Below the pieces are notes generated by a model that had not been told where the DNA came from, made no database searches, and worked only from the letters and a program-made list of their open reading frames with translations. A DNA stretch of 35,125 nt from Niveispirillum sp. (GTDB taxonomy: Bacteria > Pseudomonadota > Alphaproteobacteria > Azospirillales > Azospirillaceae), in NCBI RefSeq assembly GCF_017996735.1, contig NZ_JAGOGJ010000068.1, positions 1-35,125 of the forward strand, in the 5' to 3' direction. The first letter of the stretch is position 1; each line of letters opens with the position of its first letter. The translations under genes and the position numbers were made by a program. Below, one piece after another: positions 14,932 through 24,338 of the stretch.

Positions 14932-17502
14932 ATGACGAACACCGATCACATCCCCGCCGCCGCCCCCTCCGTCTCCGCCGCCGCAGAGGAATATGGGGCC
15001 AGTTCCATCAAGGTGCTGAAGGGCCTGGACGCCGTCCGCAAACGCCCCGGCATGTATATCGGCGATACCGATGACGGGTCCGGCCTGCACCATATGGTGT
15101 ATGAGGTGGTGGACAACGCCATTGATGAGGCGTTGGCCGGCCATGCCGACCGGGTGGATGTGCGCCTGAACGCCGACGGGTCGGTGACCGTGCGCGACAA
15201 TGGCCGCGGCATCCCGGTGGACATCCACAAGGAGGAAGGCGTTTCGGCGGCAGAGGTCATCATGACCCAGCTGCATGCCGGCGGTAAGTTCGACCAGAAC
15301 AGCTACAAAGTGTCCGGCGGCCTGCATGGCGTGGGCGTGTCGGTGGTGAATGCCCTGTCGGAAGTGCTGGACCTGCGCATCTGGCGCCTGGGTCGCGTCT
15401 GGGAGATGCGGTTTGCCCATGGTGACGCGGTGGCGCCCCTGGCCGATGTCGGCGCGGCCCCCATCGTGGCGGAAGGCAAGCGGGCGGGAGAGCATCTGAC
15501 CGGCACGGAAGTGACCTTCCTGCCCTCCAAGGCCACCTTCACCAAGACCGAATTCGATTTCCAGACCCTGGAACACCGGTTGCGCGAACTGGCCTTCCTC
15601 AATTCCGGCGTGCTGATCATCTTCACCGACGCGCGCGGGGTAGAGCCGAAGACCGTCGAACTGTTCTATGAGGGCGGGCTGGAAGCCTTTGTCGCCTATC
15701 TGGACCGGTCCAAGACGGCCCTGCACAAGCCCGGCATCTATGCCAAGTCCGAACGCGCGTCGGAGGCGGGCGTACCCATCGGCGTGGAAGTGTCGTTGCA
15801 GTGGAACGACAGCTATCATGAGACGACGCTGTGCTTCACCAACAACATCCCGCAGCGTGACGGCGGCACCCATCTGGCCGGCTTCCGCGCCGCCCTGACC
15901 CGCACCGTCAACAAGTACGCGGAAGAAAGCGGTATCCTGAAGAAGGAGAAGGTGGCGCTGTCGGGCGACGATATGCGCGAGGGCCTGACCTGCATCATCT
16001 CCGTCAAGGTGCCGGACCCGAAATTTTCCAGCCAGACCAAGGACAAGCTGGTCTCGTCCGAAGTGCGTCCGGTGGTGGAGGCGATCTGCGCCGATGCCCT
16101 GTCCACCTGGTTTGAGGAACATCCCGCCGATGCCCGCAAGATCGTGGGCAAGGTGGTGGAAGCCGCCGCTGCGCGTGAGGCCGCCCGCAAGGCCCGCGAA
16201 CTGACCCGCCGCAAGGGGGCGCTGGACATGGCCAGCCTGCCCGGCAAGCTGGCCGACTGTCAGGAACGCGACCCGGCTTTGTCCGAACTGTTCATCGTGG
16301 AGGGTGATTCGGCCGGCGGTTCCGCCAAGCAGGGCCGGTCGCGCCAGAATCAGGCCATCCTGCCCCTGCGCGGCAAGATCCTGAATGTGGAGCGCGCGCG
16401 CTTCGACAAGATGCTGTCCTCGGCCGAGATCGGCACCCTGATCGCTGCGCTGGGCACCGGCATCGGGCGCGACGAACTGAACCCGGAAATCGGGTTCCAG
16501 ATCGAAAAGGCGCGCTATCACAAGATCATCATCATGACGGACGCCGACGTTGACGGCGCCCACATCCGCACCCTGCTGCTGACCTTCTTCTATCGCCAGA
16601 TGCCGCAACTGATCGAGAAGGGCTATCTCTACATCGCGCAGCCGCCGCTGTACCGCGTGAAGCGCGGCACGGCCAAGGAGCGGTACCTGAAGGACGACCG
16701 CGCGCTAGAGGATTACCTGATCAACCAGGGCACGGACGACGTGTTTCTGGTTGCCGCCGACGGGTCCGCCAAGGGTGGCGACGATCTGCGCGGTCTGGTC
16801 GAACAGGCCCGCGCGGCCAAGGCCGCTATCCAGGCGCTGGCCCGCAAGGCCGGCAACCGCGATGTGGTGGAACAGGCCGCCATCATCGGTGCGCTGTCGG
16901 CCAAGCTGCTGGATGATCCGGCCCGCGCCGCCGAATTGACCGCGATCGTGGCTGACCGCCTGAACGTCCTGGCCCGTGACCGGGCTCTGGCCGCGGGTGA
17001 CGCCATGGCCGTGGACGCCACCGCCGCCGCCATCGGCGGCTGGCGGGGCACGGCCGACCAGGATGGTCTGGTCCTGTCACGCACCCGCCGCGGTGTCACC
17101 CATCGTCATGTGCTGGACGCCGACCTGCTGAAAAGTGCCGAGGCGCGGCGGCTGGACGCCATGGTCGACCATCTGTCCGCCACCTATACGGTGGCCGGTA
17201 CCCTGCGCCATCGGGTGAAGGATCTGCGCCATGTTACCGGTCCGTCCTCGCTGTTCGAGGGGGTGATCGACCAGGGGCGCCATGGTCTGACCATCCAGCG
17301 CTACAAGGGTCTGGGGGAGATGAACCCCGACCAGCTCTGGGAAACCACGCTGGACCCCAATGTCCGCTCCCTCCTGCAGGTCAAGGTCAACCATGCCGAC
17401 GACGCGGAGGATGTGTTCAGCACCCTGATGGGCGACGTGGTCGAACCCCGCCGCGCCTTCATTCAGGAAAATGCCCTGAAAGTGGCCAACCTGGACGTTT
17501 GA
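14932..17502 (+). CDS. gyrB: DNA gyrase subunit B
   Basis: An 856-residue type IIA topoisomerase ATPase subunit that works with GyrA to supercoil DNA. Landmarks in order: YGASSIKVLKGLDAVRKRPGMYIGD at the ATP-binding GHKL domain, the VVDNAIDEALAG Bergerat motif, GGLHGVGVSVVNALS, the Toprim motifs VEGDSAGGSAKQGR and MTDADVDGAHIRTLLLTFF, and near the end QRYKGLGEMNPDQLWETT. About 170 residues of extra sequence between the Toprim half and the QRYKGLGEM block (roughly 590-760) correspond to the insertion seen in Gram-negative GyrB. Upstream are only the repeat and a short AT-rich stretch, so it probably has its own promoter. A GC hairpin follows the stop. Confidence 0.98.
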   Translation: MTNTDHIPAAAPSVSAAAEEYGASSIKVLKGLDAVRKRPGMYIGDTDDGSGLHHMVYEVVDNAIDEALAGHADRVDVRLNADGSVTVRDNGRGIPVDIHKEEGVSAAEVIMTQLHAGGKFDQNSYKVSGGLHGVGVSVVNALSEVLDLRIWRLGRVWEMRFAHGDAVAPLADVGAAPIVAEGKRAGEHLTGTEVTFLPSKATFTKTEFDFQTLEHRLRELAFLNSGVLIIFTDARGVEPKTVELFYEGGLEAFVAYLDRSKTALHKPGIYAKSERASEAGVPIGVEVSLQWNDSYHETTLCFTNNIPQRDGGTHLAGFRAALTRTVNKYAEESGILKKEKVALSGDDMREGLTCIISVKVPDPKFSSQTKDKLVSSEVRPVVEAICADALSTWFEEHPADARKIVGKVVEAAAAREAARKARELTRRKGALDMASLPGKLADCQERDPALSELFIVEGDSAGGSAKQGRSRQNQAILPLRGKILNVERARFDKMLSSAEIGTLIAALGTGIGRDELNPEIGFQIEKARYHKIIIMTDADVDGAHIRTLLLTFFYRQMPQLIEKGYLYIAQPPLYRVKRGTAKERYLKDDRALEDYLINQGTDDVFLVAADGSAKGGDDLRGLVEQARAAKAAIQALARKAGNRDVVEQAAIIGALSAKLLDDPARAAELTAIVADRLNVLARDRALAAGDAMAVDATAAAIGGWRGTADQDGLVLSRTRRGVTHRHVLDADLLKSAEARRLDAMVDHLSATYTVAGTLRHRVKDLRHVTGPSSLFEGVIDQGRHGLTIQRYKGLGEMNPDQLWETTLDPNVRSLLQVKVNHADDAEDVFSTLMGDVVEPRRAFIQENALKVANLDV

Positions 17503-17510
17503 CCATTGCG

Positions 17511-17542
17511 CCGAAGCGGGGGCAGGGGGGCTCCCGCTTCGG
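17511..17542 (+). terminator. Hairpin after gyrB
   Basis: A perfect 10-bp stem CCGAAGCGGG/CCCGCTTCGG with a 12-base loop, eight bases after the gyrB stop. It lacks a U-run, so factor-independent termination is uncertain. Confidence 0.55.
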
Positions 17543-17609
17543 CCAGACGCCCCGATGCCATCGTCGGGTTCCGTCTTCATGATCCGCTCCCAAGACAGGA
17601 TGAGGACTG

Positions 17610-19142
17610 ATGCCGACGGAATGGTCCGATGGATATGTGGCGGAAATCAATTATGTCCACGGTTTCTACCGGGAACTGTCGCCGGGTTTCCTGGCTCTCG
17701 GCGCCCTTGCCGCCACGCAGTCGGCCCCTGATCCGACCCAGCCCCTCCATTATTGTGAACTGGGCTGTGGCCAGGGCCTGACAACCAATCTGCTGGCCGC
17801 CGTTTCCCCCCATATCCAGTTCTACGCCAATGATTTCAACCCGTCGCAGATTGCCGGCGCCCGGGCGCTGGCAGCGGAAGCGGGCATCACCAATGTCCAT
17901 TTCATGGACAGCAGCTTCGCGGAGATGGCGGAACGGACCGATCTGCCGGATTTCGACATCATCGTCCTGCACGGTATCTATAGCTGGGTCAGCGCGGAGA
18001 ACCGGCAGGCCATCGTGCGGTTCATTGCCCGGCGGCTGAAGGTCGGGGGACTGGTCTATATCTCCTATAACAGCCTGCCTGGCTGGGCGGCGCTGATGCC
18101 TCTGCGGCGGCTGCTGGTGGATAATGCCGATCTCGGCAATGTCCCGATCTTGAAGCGGATTGACCAGGCGCTGAAGGCGGCCGACGCCCTGGCCCAGGTC
18201 AACGCCCGTTATTTTGCAAACAATCCGGGCACCGGTGACCGGCTGAAGGAGATCGCTACCAAAGCGCGCTCCTATATCGCGCATGAATATTTCAATCGTG
18301 AGTGGACACCCTTCTATCACGCGGATGTCGTCAGTGAATTGTCGGCCGCCAAGCTGACCTGGATCGCCCCCGCGCGACCTTTTGAAGGGATTGAAAATCT
18401 GATCTTCACGCCGGAACAGCTTGGGTTGCTGGCCGGGGTGGAGCCCGCGAGCCGGCGCGAGGGGATCAAGGATTATATCCTGAACCAGCAGTTCCGCCGG
18501 GACCTGTTCGTGAAGGGGCCGTTGCCCCTTCAGGCTGTCGATGCCGACGCCAGATGGAAAAATACGTCATTCATCCTGAGTGCGCCTATTAGCAATCCGC
18601 TGGATGCCACTCTGACAACCCCGCTGGGGCAAATCGGTGTCACGGCAGAGGGGTATCTGCCGCTGATGGACAGGTTGGCGAAGGGGCCGGTTACGGGCGA
18701 TGAACTGGCCGCATCGTTCCCCCATCTTCCCCTGCGGCAGATTTGTCAGGCTCTTTCCATCCTTGTGTCGCTGGCTTATGCCCATCCCTGCGTCCCGTTG
18801 GAACTTGCCACCGCCGCCCGGTCCTCCACCGACCGGTTCAACCGGGCTGTCCTGGCCCGGTCAAGGCTGTCCGGCGACATCGGCTATCTGGCGTCGCCGT
18901 TGATCGGCAGCGCCCTTGCCATTGATCAGATGAACCAGATGCTGTTGTCAGCCTTTCTTGAAGGGGGGGGTGTCGACGCCGTGGGCGTCGTATGGGCGCA
19001 TATGCGTTCCCGTCAGCAGCGTCTTGTCCGGAATGGCCAGATGCTCATGGAAGAAGAGGACAATCTGGCCGAGTTGCGCCAACGTTTCGACAACCTCGTG
19101 ACCAATATCGTGCCCTCCCTGAAAAACCTGTGGGTCGTCTGA
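17610..19142 (+). CDS. Class I SAM-dependent methyltransferase with regulatory domain
   Basis: A 510-residue protein. Residues ~45-170 form a Rossmann methyltransferase domain: motif I is ELGCGQGLTTN, the acidic residue of motif II is in YANDFNPSQ, and the later strands read FDIIVLHGIYSWVS and LKVGGLVYISYNSLPGWAA. Residues ~210-300 match the methyltransferase regulatory domain (MethyTransf_Reg), with YIAHEYFNREWTPFYHADV; the rest is a C-terminal extension with a helical end. The YSW / YNSLPGW pattern is typical of this uncharacterised group, whose substrate is unknown. ATG at 17610 has AGGA nearby. It stands alone between gyrB and a convergent Lrp regulator. Confidence 0.88.
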   Translation: MPTEWSDGYVAEINYVHGFYRELSPGFLALGALAATQSAPDPTQPLHYCELGCGQGLTTNLLAAVSPHIQFYANDFNPSQIAGARALAAEAGITNVHFMDSSFAEMAERTDLPDFDIIVLHGIYSWVSAENRQAIVRFIARRLKVGGLVYISYNSLPGWAALMPLRRLLVDNADLGNVPILKRIDQALKAADALAQVNARYFANNPGTGDRLKEIATKARSYIAHEYFNREWTPFYHADVVSELSAAKLTWIAPARPFEGIENLIFTPEQLGLLAGVEPASRREGIKDYILNQQFRRDLFVKGPLPLQAVDADARWKNTSFILSAPISNPLDATLTTPLGQIGVTAEGYLPLMDRLAKGPVTGDELAASFPHLPLRQICQALSILVSLAYAHPCVPLELATAARSSTDRFNRAVLARSRLSGDIGYLASPLIGSALAIDQMNQMLLSAFLEGGGVDAVGVVWAHMRSRQQRLVRNGQMLMEEEDNLAELRQRFDNLVTNIVPSLKNLWVV

Positions 19143-19156
19143 CGCTGGCGTGCCTT

Positions 19157-19588
19157 CTATCTGTTCACCCGCGTTGACAGGATGATGGAGGAGGTGGTGC
19201 GCTCCACCCCTTCCATCAGCCCGATGGCATCAATGGTCTGGTCCAGTTCCGCTATCTCCATGGCCGCCACATTGGCCATCAGGTCGTAGCCGCCGCTGAC
19301 TGAATGCACCACGCGGACCTGGGGCATGGCGCGCAGCTTCGCCTCGATCGCTGCTGTCTGCTTGGGGGCCACGGTGATCATCACGATGCCCTGCAGCAGG
19401 GCGCGGCGATAGGCATCGCCGTGGCGGACGGTGAAACCGGCAATCACACCATTGGCCATCATCCGATCGATTCGTGCCTGCACAGTGGTTCGCGACAGTT
19501 TCAGGCGGCGGGCCAGCGTCGCCGCCGGCATGCGGGCATCGGCTTCCAGCATCCGCAAAAGGGCCGTATCCTTGTCGTCAAGCTGCAT
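19157..19588 (-). CDS. Lrp/AsnC-family transcriptional regulator
   Basis: A 143-residue feast/famine regulator. The N-terminal AsnC winged helix (LDDKDTALLRMLEADARM, then TLARRLKLSRTTVQARIDRM) is followed by a RAM ligand-binding domain with the expected GGYDLMANV core. Such proteins form octamers and sense amino acids. It is divergent from the ThDP-dependent enzyme gene 118 bp away, which is its most likely target. The ATG at 19588 has AAGG nine bases upstream. Confidence 0.92.
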   Translation of the reverse strand: MQLDDKDTALLRMLEADARMPAATLARRLKLSRTTVQARIDRMMANGVIAGFTVRHGDAYRRALLQGIVMITVAPKQTAAIEAKLRAMPQVRVVHSVSGGYDLMANVAAMEIAELDQTIDAIGLMEGVERTTSSIILSTRVNR

Positions 19589-19626
19589 TGCGTCGGCCTT
19601 GACCCCCGTTTTGCCCAGAAGGCATT

Positions 19627-19643
19627 GGATAAATGCACAATCC
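19627..19643. promoter_or_regulatory. Candidate operator between the Lrp regulator and the ThDP enzyme gene
   Basis: A short inverted repeat GGAT-N9-ATCC with an AT-rich centre lies midway in the 118-bp divergent region. Size fits a single Lrp/AsnC half-site pair; assignment is inference. Confidence 0.3.
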
Positions 19644-19706
19644 GGTGCTTCATTCTGACGGTTCTACCCCACAAACTCACGCCAGGCCAAGCAAGAGGCG
19701 GTGACA

Positions 19707-21401
19707 ATGAAAAAGTTCGGAACGGGTGCGGGGGAAGTGGCCGGGCGCACCGGTGCGCACCTGCTGGTCGCGGCGCTGGAAGCGCAGGGCACCGACATGG
19801 TCTTCGGCGTACCGGGTGAGAGTTATCTGCCGGTGCTGGATGCGCTGCATGACAGCGGCATTCGTTTCATCACCTGCCGGCAGGAAGGCGGGGCCGCCAT
19901 CATGGCGGAGGCGCAGGGCAAGCTGACCGGGCGTCCCGGCATCTGCTTCGTGACCCGTGGCCCCGGTGCCACCAACGCATCGGCCGGCGTCCATATCGCA
20001 CAGCAGGACGCGACGCCGATGATCCTGTTCGTGGGACAGGTGGCGCGCGACATGCGCCATCGCGGGGCCTTCCAGGAGGTGGATTACAGCGCCGTTTTCG
20101 GCAGCATGACCAAATGGGCGGTGGAGATCGACAATCCCGCCCGCATTCCCGAACTGGTGTCGCGTGCCTTCCGTGTGGCCTGCCAGGGGCGGCCCGGTCC
20201 CGTGGTCATCGCCCTGCCGGAGGATATGCTGGCCGACATCGCCGATGCGCCCGACGCGCCGGTGGCGGCGCCCGTTGACGCCTTTCCCGATCCCGCCGCT
20301 CTCGCCGATCTGGCGGGCCGGCTGGCCAGGGCCGAACGGCCGGTGGCGATCCTGGGCGGCAGCGGCTGGACGGCAGATACTGCGGCGACCTTCACCGCCT
20401 TTGCGCAGGCGCACGATATCCCCCTGGCCGTCGAATTCCGTCGCCAGATGCTGGTGGATGCGACCAGCGAGGTTTATGCCGGTGATCTCGGTTTCGGCGC
20501 CAATCCGGCGCTGCTGCGCCATGTGAAGGGGGCGGATCTTATCCTGCTGCTGGGCGGCACGATGGGGGAGGTGCCATCGCAGGGGTATGAACTGCTGACC
20601 ATCCCCAATCCCGGAACGCCGCTCGTGCATGTCTATCCGGGTGCCGAGGAACTGGGTCGTGTCTATCAGGCCGCCCTGTCGATCCTGGCCTCGCCGCGCG
20701 CCTTCGTTACTGCCGGCCTGTCCCCGCTTTCGCATTCCGTGCCCCCGGCCCGTGCCGCCTGGCGGGAAAGCGCGCGTGCGGCTTATCGGGCCTGGACCGA
20801 TGATGTGCCCGCCAATCCCGGACCTGTGCAGATGGCGGAGGTGGTCTCGGCGCTGCGGGCGCTGCCGTCTGATTCGATCATGTGCAATGGGGCTGGCAAT
20901 TACGCCATCTGGCTGCATCGTTTCCACCGCTACCGCGCCTATGGCACGCAATTGGCGCCGACCAGCGGATCGATGGGCTATGGCCTGCCCGCTGCCGTGG
21001 GGGCCAAGCTCCAGCATCCGGACCGGACGGTGGTGGCGCTGGCCGGCGACGGCTGTTTCCTGATGCACGGGCAGGAATTCGCCACGGCGGTACAGCATGG
21101 CGCGGCCATCGTCGCTGTGGTGATCGACAATGGCATGTACGGGACCATCCGCATGCATCAGGAACGGGAGTTTCCCGGTCGCGTCCTGGGCACGCAACTG
21201 TTCAGCCCCGATTTCGCGGCCCTGGCCCGGGCCTATGGCGGTGTCGGCTTCACCGTTGAAAAGGCGGGCGAATTCCAGGCGGCCTTCGATGCTGCCATCG
21301 CCAGTGGCCGCCCGGCCCTGGTCCATGTCCGTCTGGATCCCGAAGCCATCACACCGACCAGTACCCTGACCGGCATTCGTGAAAAGGCGCTGGCGGGATA
21401 A
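19707..21401 (+). CDS. Thiamine-diphosphate-dependent enzyme (acetolactate synthase-like)
   Basis: A ~564-residue enzyme with the three-domain ThDP fold: N-terminal PYR domain (FGVPGESYLPVLDAL, catalytic-type Glu in RQEGGAAIMAEA, GRPGICFVTRGPGATNA), central domain, and C-terminal PP domain with the ThDP/Mg motif GDG...N (GDGCFLMHGQEF to VIDNGMYGTIR). It belongs to the IlvB-like group of 2-keto acid decarboxylases and synthases. No small ilvN subunit gene follows, so it is probably not the biosynthetic acetolactate synthase. An Lrp-type regulator is divergent, which suggests an amino-acid- or keto-acid-linked substrate. ATG at 19707 is preferred over GTG at 19701 because GAGG lies about nine bases upstream. 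Confidence 0.88.
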   Translation: MKKFGTGAGEVAGRTGAHLLVAALEAQGTDMVFGVPGESYLPVLDALHDSGIRFITCRQEGGAAIMAEAQGKLTGRPGICFVTRGPGATNASAGVHIAQQDATPMILFVGQVARDMRHRGAFQEVDYSAVFGSMTKWAVEIDNPARIPELVSRAFRVACQGRPGPVVIALPEDMLADIADAPDAPVAAPVDAFPDPAALADLAGRLARAERPVAILGGSGWTADTAATFTAFAQAHDIPLAVEFRRQMLVDATSEVYAGDLGFGANPALLRHVKGADLILLLGGTMGEVPSQGYELLTIPNPGTPLVHVYPGAEELGRVYQAALSILASPRAFVTAGLSPLSHSVPPARAAWRESARAAYRAWTDDVPANPGPVQMAEVVSALRALPSDSIMCNGAGNYAIWLHRFHRYRAYGTQLAPTSGSMGYGLPAAVGAKLQHPDRTVVALAGDGCFLMHGQEFATAVQHGAAIVAVVIDNGMYGTIRMHQEREFPGRVLGTQLFSPDFAALARAYGGVGFTVEKAGEFQAAFDAAIASGRPALVHVRLDPEAITPTSTLTGIREKALAG

Positions 21402-21411
21402 GGACCGTCGC

Positions 21412-21465
21412 GGTTGGGGCGGCGATGCCGAACGGAATGTATGGCCGTCGCCCTCCCTCCCAACC
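21412..21465 (+). terminator. Long imperfect hairpin after the ThDP enzyme gene
   Basis: GGTTGGG at 21412 pairs with CCCAACC ending at 21465, and inner GGCGA/TCGCC arms extend the stem. It has no U-run. It marks the last sequence of normal GC content before the AT-rich stretch of the accessory locus. Confidence 0.45.
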
Positions 21466-21557
21466 TATGGGCTTGATGGAGCATACTTTCGCATTGACAA
21501 CAGGGTAGGTTGAGATCACCAGTAAATTCGAAGCATAACAATATTAATGTGGTCCAA

Positions 21558-24335
21558 ATGTCTGATGTATCCCAGCCTGTTGAAAATAATGTTGGCGATG
21601 AAAGTTATCGTGACCCGGATTTTAAAAATTATGATTTCGACAGTATGTTTGAGCGGGGGCAGGCTGAGTATTCGTCAAAAGATGACCGCTATGACGAAAT
21701 CAATGCTTCGGTCGTCGGGACAAGGCCGGAACCTGATCTCTCCGGTGTCGTGGAGAGATTGTCTGCCGGACAGAGGGTGTTTATTTTTGGTGGCACCGCA
21801 TCGGACAAACGGGCGATAGCCCGGTACTGTGCCTACAATTTTTCCCGACTGAACAATGATTCGCAACTCGGTGGGCCGCAAATCCGTGCCGCCGAGGTCC
21901 GGCGGCAGCTTTTTGATAATCCAGCGTTGGAACAGGAAGATTGGCCGACAGTGTTCGTGCTGTCGAATGTCAGCCCGGCCCAGTTCCACCGGCTGTCCAA
22001 TTCGGTCCGGGCCGCCACCCGTGGCAATGACGCAAAACATTGGGTGGTGATCTCCACCGATCAGCCGCGTGACACGTGGCAATTGCCGGCGGAGCTGGAA
22101 AGCCAGTGGATCGACCTGGATGATAGCGCGCTTTATTCAGTTAAGGATCTGGCAACCTATCTTTTTGAGCTTCTGGATCCACCGTCCCGGGGAACCTTGT
22201 TGCGGCTGGGTCGTGGCCGTTGGGCGGACATCAAGGGGGCCGTGGCCGATCTGGCGGGTGACCTCCGCCATCCGGAGGCGGTCGAAGCCTTTGTCGCCGA
22301 ACTGAGGCGCGCGGGCACGCAGGAGACGGTGCTGGATATCGACGCGCTTGTCGCGACCGCGCTGGATCAGCGGCAGACCGTTGGCAACTGGTTTACCCAT
22401 GAACTGACCCCCGTCGAACAGATCTCGGCGATCGCCTTTGCGTTTTTCCACAACCTTGAGGAAAACGTGGCCTTTGCAGCGATGGATTTCCTGATGCAGG
22501 GCGCCTGGAAGGAGCGTGATGCCGGACGATCCTTTGTCGATTATGGGGATCTGGTCAATTTCCGGCGCTATGTCTCGTTGAACAGCGACGAGAGCGTCGG
22601 TAGCGTGATTTTCTGCCGCAGCGAAGAGGCGCGGCGCGCCATATTAACGGCCGGCTGGCGCTCGCATCGACGCCGGATCATCGCGGCGCTGCCTGATCTG
22701 GTGCGCCTCGCCCTGGCCTCGGCGCGGCAGGACGGGGTCAACCGCAATATCCTCACCTCCCCCGCCGACCGGGTGCGTCTGCGGGAAACGATCGGCGAGA
22801 CGCTGGGCGAACTCTGGATGCTGTCCCCGGAAGTGGTCGAACTGCATCTGCTGGAACTGATCGCCTCGGGTAAGGATTTTGCGCATGTCGTCGTGGCGAC
22901 GGCCCTGCGCCGGGTCCGGCGGGAACGCGGGCTGGATGGTCCGTTGGCGATGCTGGGCGGCTGGCGGAGCCGCAGCGACCTTCTGGCCCTTCTGCAGCGG
23001 CTGTCCGGCAGCGCCACACGGGATACGATGCCGGAACTGATGGGGACGGCCATCGTCTCCATCCTGGCGCGCCTTGCGCTGGAGGAACCGACAGACCGGA
23101 TGGACCCGCGTCTGGAAAAGCTGGTGCTGGACTATGCGTCCGCCCGGCAAAAGACTGTTCTCCAGCGGTTCTGCCGGGTGGCGGTTCCGACGTTGGTGCA
23201 GCGCCACACCGGGCAGATGATCGGCCTGATCGACCGGTTCTTCGAAGAATTCGGTGGCAAACGTGCCGTGAACGAGATGTTCTGCGAAGGTTTTGGCGCA
23301 GGCTTGGGCTGGGCCATCACCCATTATCGCCCGAACCTGATGGAGCAGATCAGGACATGGATCCAGGCGGCGGCAGCGGGCTCCGGCAAGGGTTTCGACC
23401 CCGCGTTGGTCGGTCGTCGTGAACAATTGGCGGCCGTCGGCTGCCATGCGCTGGGTTGGTTGCGGACGGGGGACCGTCAGACCCGCGCCGTCGACGAACT
23501 GGACAATATGACACGGTCGGCCATGGAACTGCTGACCGGTGTGCTCAAGGTTGAACGCCATCCCTTTGTCCGCGAAGCCGCGATTCAATCCGTGAACCGC
23601 CTTGCCCGTTTCGGCTATGCCAGCGTTCAGGGTGAATTGAAGAACACGATCCTCGCGATGACCACGAAGGAATCGGAGGTATTTGTCGATTTCATGGTGG
23701 ATCTGCATTGCCGCCAGCGCAGTCAGCAGCCCGATGGCGATACCTTCATCAAGATCGGGGAGTCTGAACCCGGTTATTGGTGCCCGATCTGGTACAGCAA
23801 AGAGCCTGAAAATACGCCCGTCAGTGACACTCTGTTCCGCTGGGCTAATGACAAGTCGAACCCGGAAGTCAGCAAGTTCGCCAGTGTCGCCGTGCTGCAG
23901 CTTCGCCGTGTCATTGAACGCAGTCAGGAAAGTTCACGCACCAAACTCCTGGAAGAGCGCCGACAGCATCAGGCGGAACTGGCCCGCATCGCCGAACGTG
24001 TGGCGCCGGAACTGGATCGTCAACGCACCAGACTCACGTTCATCCAGCGACTGGCGGTCAGTCTGGCCGTGCTGGGCCAGCCCGACCTGAAAACGGCCGT
24101 GACGGGTATTCTGGGCGCCGTCCTGCCGCTTCCGGAGCATGAGGCGCGGGAGGTGATTGCCCGCTATCGCCGCGAGGGCGAACAACAGGGCAGCCACACG
24201 GCCGACGGCAAGCAATTGCTGGATACGGCGGTGGCGGCCGGAAAGGCCTACCGTCTCAGCCAGACGCTGGGCTTTTACATCACCCTGGCGGTTTTTGGGG
24301 TGGCGGCGGCCATTGGCTATCTGACGTGGAGATGA
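21558..24335 (+). CDS. Large protein with P-loop-like N-terminal region, helical-repeat body and C-terminal membrane anchor; partner of TIR protein
   Basis: A 925-residue protein I do not recognise as a named family. Residues 1-60 are acidic, probably disordered, and encoded by AT-rich DNA. Residues ~60-210 look like a degenerate P-loop domain: RVFIFGGTASDKRAIA (74-89) stands where a Walker A would be but lacks GK[ST], TVFVLSNVSP follows as a hydrophobic strand without the Asp pair, and HWVVISTDQPR (161-171) resembles a sensor-1 strand. After this come a helical/winged-helix-like part and a long alpha-solenoid of HEAT-like helix pairs (~260-830). Near 860 a charged coiled coil precedes the last ~22 residues (GFYITLAVFGVAAAIGYLTWR), a single tail-anchor helix. 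The ATG at 21558 is chosen; TTG at 21510 is in frame with a better ribosome site. The TIR gene starts 3 nt after its stop. A sensor/scaffold role for the TIR effector is inference. Confidence 0.75.
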   Translation: MSDVSQPVENNVGDESYRDPDFKNYDFDSMFERGQAEYSSKDDRYDEINASVVGTRPEPDLSGVVERLSAGQRVFIFGGTASDKRAIARYCAYNFSRLNNDSQLGGPQIRAAEVRRQLFDNPALEQEDWPTVFVLSNVSPAQFHRLSNSVRAATRGNDAKHWVVISTDQPRDTWQLPAELESQWIDLDDSALYSVKDLATYLFELLDPPSRGTLLRLGRGRWADIKGAVADLAGDLRHPEAVEAFVAELRRAGTQETVLDIDALVATALDQRQTVGNWFTHELTPVEQISAIAFAFFHNLEENVAFAAMDFLMQGAWKERDAGRSFVDYGDLVNFRRYVSLNSDESVGSVIFCRSEEARRAILTAGWRSHRRRIIAALPDLVRLALASARQDGVNRNILTSPADRVRLRETIGETLGELWMLSPEVVELHLLELIASGKDFAHVVVATALRRVRRERGLDGPLAMLGGWRSRSDLLALLQRLSGSATRDTMPELMGTAIVSILARLALEEPTDRMDPRLEKLVLDYASARQKTVLQRFCRVAVPTLVQRHTGQMIGLIDRFFEEFGGKRAVNEMFCEGFGAGLGWAITHYRPNLMEQIRTWIQAAAAGSGKGFDPALVGRREQLAAVGCHALGWLRTGDRQTRAVDELDNMTRSAMELLTGVLKVERHPFVREAAIQSVNRLARFGYASVQGELKNTILAMTTKESEVFVDFMVDLHCRQRSQQPDGDTFIKIGESEPGYWCPIWYSKEPENTPVSDTLFRWANDKSNPEVSKFASVAVLQLRRVIERSQESSRTKLLEERRQHQAELARIAERVAPELDRQRTRLTFIQRLAVSLAVLGQPDLKTAVTGILGAVLPLPEHEAREVIARYRREGEQQGSHTADGKQLLDTAVAAGKAYRLSQTLGFYITLAVFGVAAAIGYLTWR

Positions 24336-24338
24336 CCC

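Noticed and set aside
14917..16608. 563-codon frame opposite gyrB
   Set aside because: Antisense shadow of gyrB with His/Gln/Asp-rich composition.
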